Assembly (NCBI GenBank): GCA_023458915.1
Contig: JAEWWM010000050.1
Location: forward strand, 3,980 to 67,979
Reading direction: 5' to 3'
Source of the DNA: Bacillota bacterium
GTDB taxonomy: Bacteria > Bacillota > Clostridia > Oscillospirales > Acutalibacteraceae
DNA: 64,000 bases
Positions 63,410 to 64,000 of the stretch are shown piece by piece (positions within the stretch are counted from its first letter, which is position 1; each line of letters begins with the position of its first letter). The position numbers and the translations under genes are program-made. The notes below the pieces were generated by a model. It was not told the origin of the DNA. It saw nothing but the letters and a program-made list of their open reading frames with translations, and searched no databases.

Positions 63410-63447
63410 GTTTTTTCTTCGTTAATGGCTAACATAAGGGAAGAAAC
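63410..63447. repeat. Intergenic hairpin after rpsP
   Basis: TTTCTTC (within 63414-63420) pairs with GAAGAAA (63440-63446). It lies between rpsP and khpA and follows the same pyrimidine-arm/purine-arm pattern. Confidence 0.4.
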
Positions 63448-63518
63448 GCGATCTAATATATTAAATTTTGGTAATACTAAAGCGGAGTAATTTTAAATAA
63501 AAAGGTGGTAGATTTTTG

Positions 63519-63764
63519 ATGGATGACATGATCGAAAATCTTTTAAATGTTATTGTACGCGAGCTTGTTATAAACCGCGAAAAAGTCCGGATTGAAAAAG
63601 ATTCTTCCGCACAGGACGGCTTGGTTGTTTACAGAATTCTTGTGGACGAAAGCGACATGGGCAGAATAATTGGCAAGCAGGGACGCATAGCAAAATCTAT
63701 CAGAAATATAGCTAGGTCTGCCGCTATTAAAAATCAAATTAGAGTTGCTGTAGAGATTGGTTAG
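63519..63764 (+). CDS. khpA: KH-domain RNA-binding protein KhpA
   Basis: An 81-residue single KH domain protein (formerly YlqC), an RNA chaperone that partners with KhpB. The GxxG loop is GRIIGKQGRIAKSIR. AAAGGTGGTAGATTTTTG precedes the ATG at 63519; the frame could also begin at the TTG three bases upstream. Standard position between rpsP and rimM. Confidence 0.93.
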   Translation: MDDMIENLLNVIVRELVINREKVRIEKDSSAQDGLVVYRILVDESDMGRIIGKQGRIAKSIRNIARSAAIKNQIRVAVEIG

Positions 63765-63767
63765 TTT

Positions 63768-64000
63768 ATGGTGAAAAATGATTATCTTTGCATCGGTAAA
63801 ATAGTGGGTTCAAGAGGAATAAAAGGTGAGATAAAAATCGAGCCGTGGTGCGATAGCCCTGAAGATTTTTTGCAAATAAAAAGATTTTTTACTGATGTCA
63901 ATAAGTTACCTATTGACGTTACAGATTTAAGAATTCATAAATCTCAAGTTTTAATGAAAATAAAAAATATAAATGATAAAAATTCTGCAGAAAGTTTACG
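63768..64000 (+). CDS. rimM: Ribosome maturation factor RimM (partial)
   Basis: The first 77 residues of RimM, which assists 16S processing and binds S19. The start MVKNDYLCIGKIVGSRGIKGE matches the family (CIGKIVGxxGIKGEI). The gene runs off the end of the window. It begins three bases after the khpA stop, so the two are coupled. Confidence 0.92.
   Translation, partial: MVKNDYLCIGKIVGSRGIKGEIKIEPWCDSPEDFLQIKRFFTDVNKLPIDVTDLRIHKSQVLMKIKNINDKNSAESL

Overview
The window looks like the chromosome of a low-GC, AT-rich Firmicute, most likely a Clostridia/Oscillospirales-type bacterium. The grounds are the gene content (DnaD plus a DnaI-type loader, HU, SEDS-family RodA, a SpoVB/MurJ-like flippase, split transketolase, ylxM-ffh-rpsP-khpA-rimM), strong AGGAGG-type ribosome binding sites, and frequent TTG and GTG starts. 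TAA, TAG and TGA all end ordinary genes, so the code is standard. Many genes sit in short operons, and the division/cell-wall cluster is scattered.

Bases 1-26,400 are core genome: tRNA-Leu(CAA), homoserine dehydrogenase with an odd export-like leader, rodA, a zinc/manganese ABC transporter (znuABC), a lipid flippase, mazG (with an unusual charged insertion), hup, dnaD-dnaI, phosphoglucomutase, a large coiled-coil protein of unknown function, rsmH-ftsL, an operon glmU(truncated)-prs-pth-tlyA-pduL, split transketolase, cdd, a lipase, a PnuC-like protein, queH and maf.

Bases 26,400-39,900, starting at tRNA-Pro(GGG), are an accessory island full of decay. It holds a pentapeptide-repeat pseudogene, a truncated ATPase, a secreted LRR protein that frameshifts into a poly-Ser tail, a frameshifted HExxH metallopeptidase-like gene, remnants of a phage tail gene, an intact holin and GH25-LysM lysozyme, a Nif11-like leader remnant, a phage single-strand annealing protein, an SdpI-like immunity protein, an ANT(6)-like adenylyltransferase followed by a clipped acetyltransferase, a Cys-rich repeat protein and a class D beta-lactamase-like lipoprotein. 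Two secreted proteins in this island (33,264-34,544, with two internal copies, and 38,326-38,964) form an unrecognised Trp/Ala-rich family. Their middle segments are GC-rich and dominated by codons ending in C around fixed TGG codons, unlike the rest of the AT-rich genome. This resembles the footprint of adenine-directed mutagenesis by a diversity-generating retroelement, although no template or reverse transcriptase is in the window. The Cys-rich gene and the beta-lactamase gene share about 70 bp covering ribosome binding site and first ten codons, as inverted copies around one of these secreted genes.

Bases 40,100-64,000 return to core genome: azlCD, RNase P RNA, an alpha/beta hydrolase broken by an in-frame TGA, a small double-glycine-leader peptide (possible RiPP/bacteriocin precursor), def, relA, recJ, a NatAB-type ABC exporter, uvrB-uvrA, a DUF975 membrane protein, a membrane-anchored glycosyltransferase, murD, an amidase-like protein lacking its metal ligands, a polysaccharide deacetylase, and the ylxM-ffh-rpsP-khpA-rimM cluster that runs off the end. 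Purine/pyrimidine-armed hairpins recur just after stop codons, mostly between co-directional genes, and look like a small family of intergenic elements.
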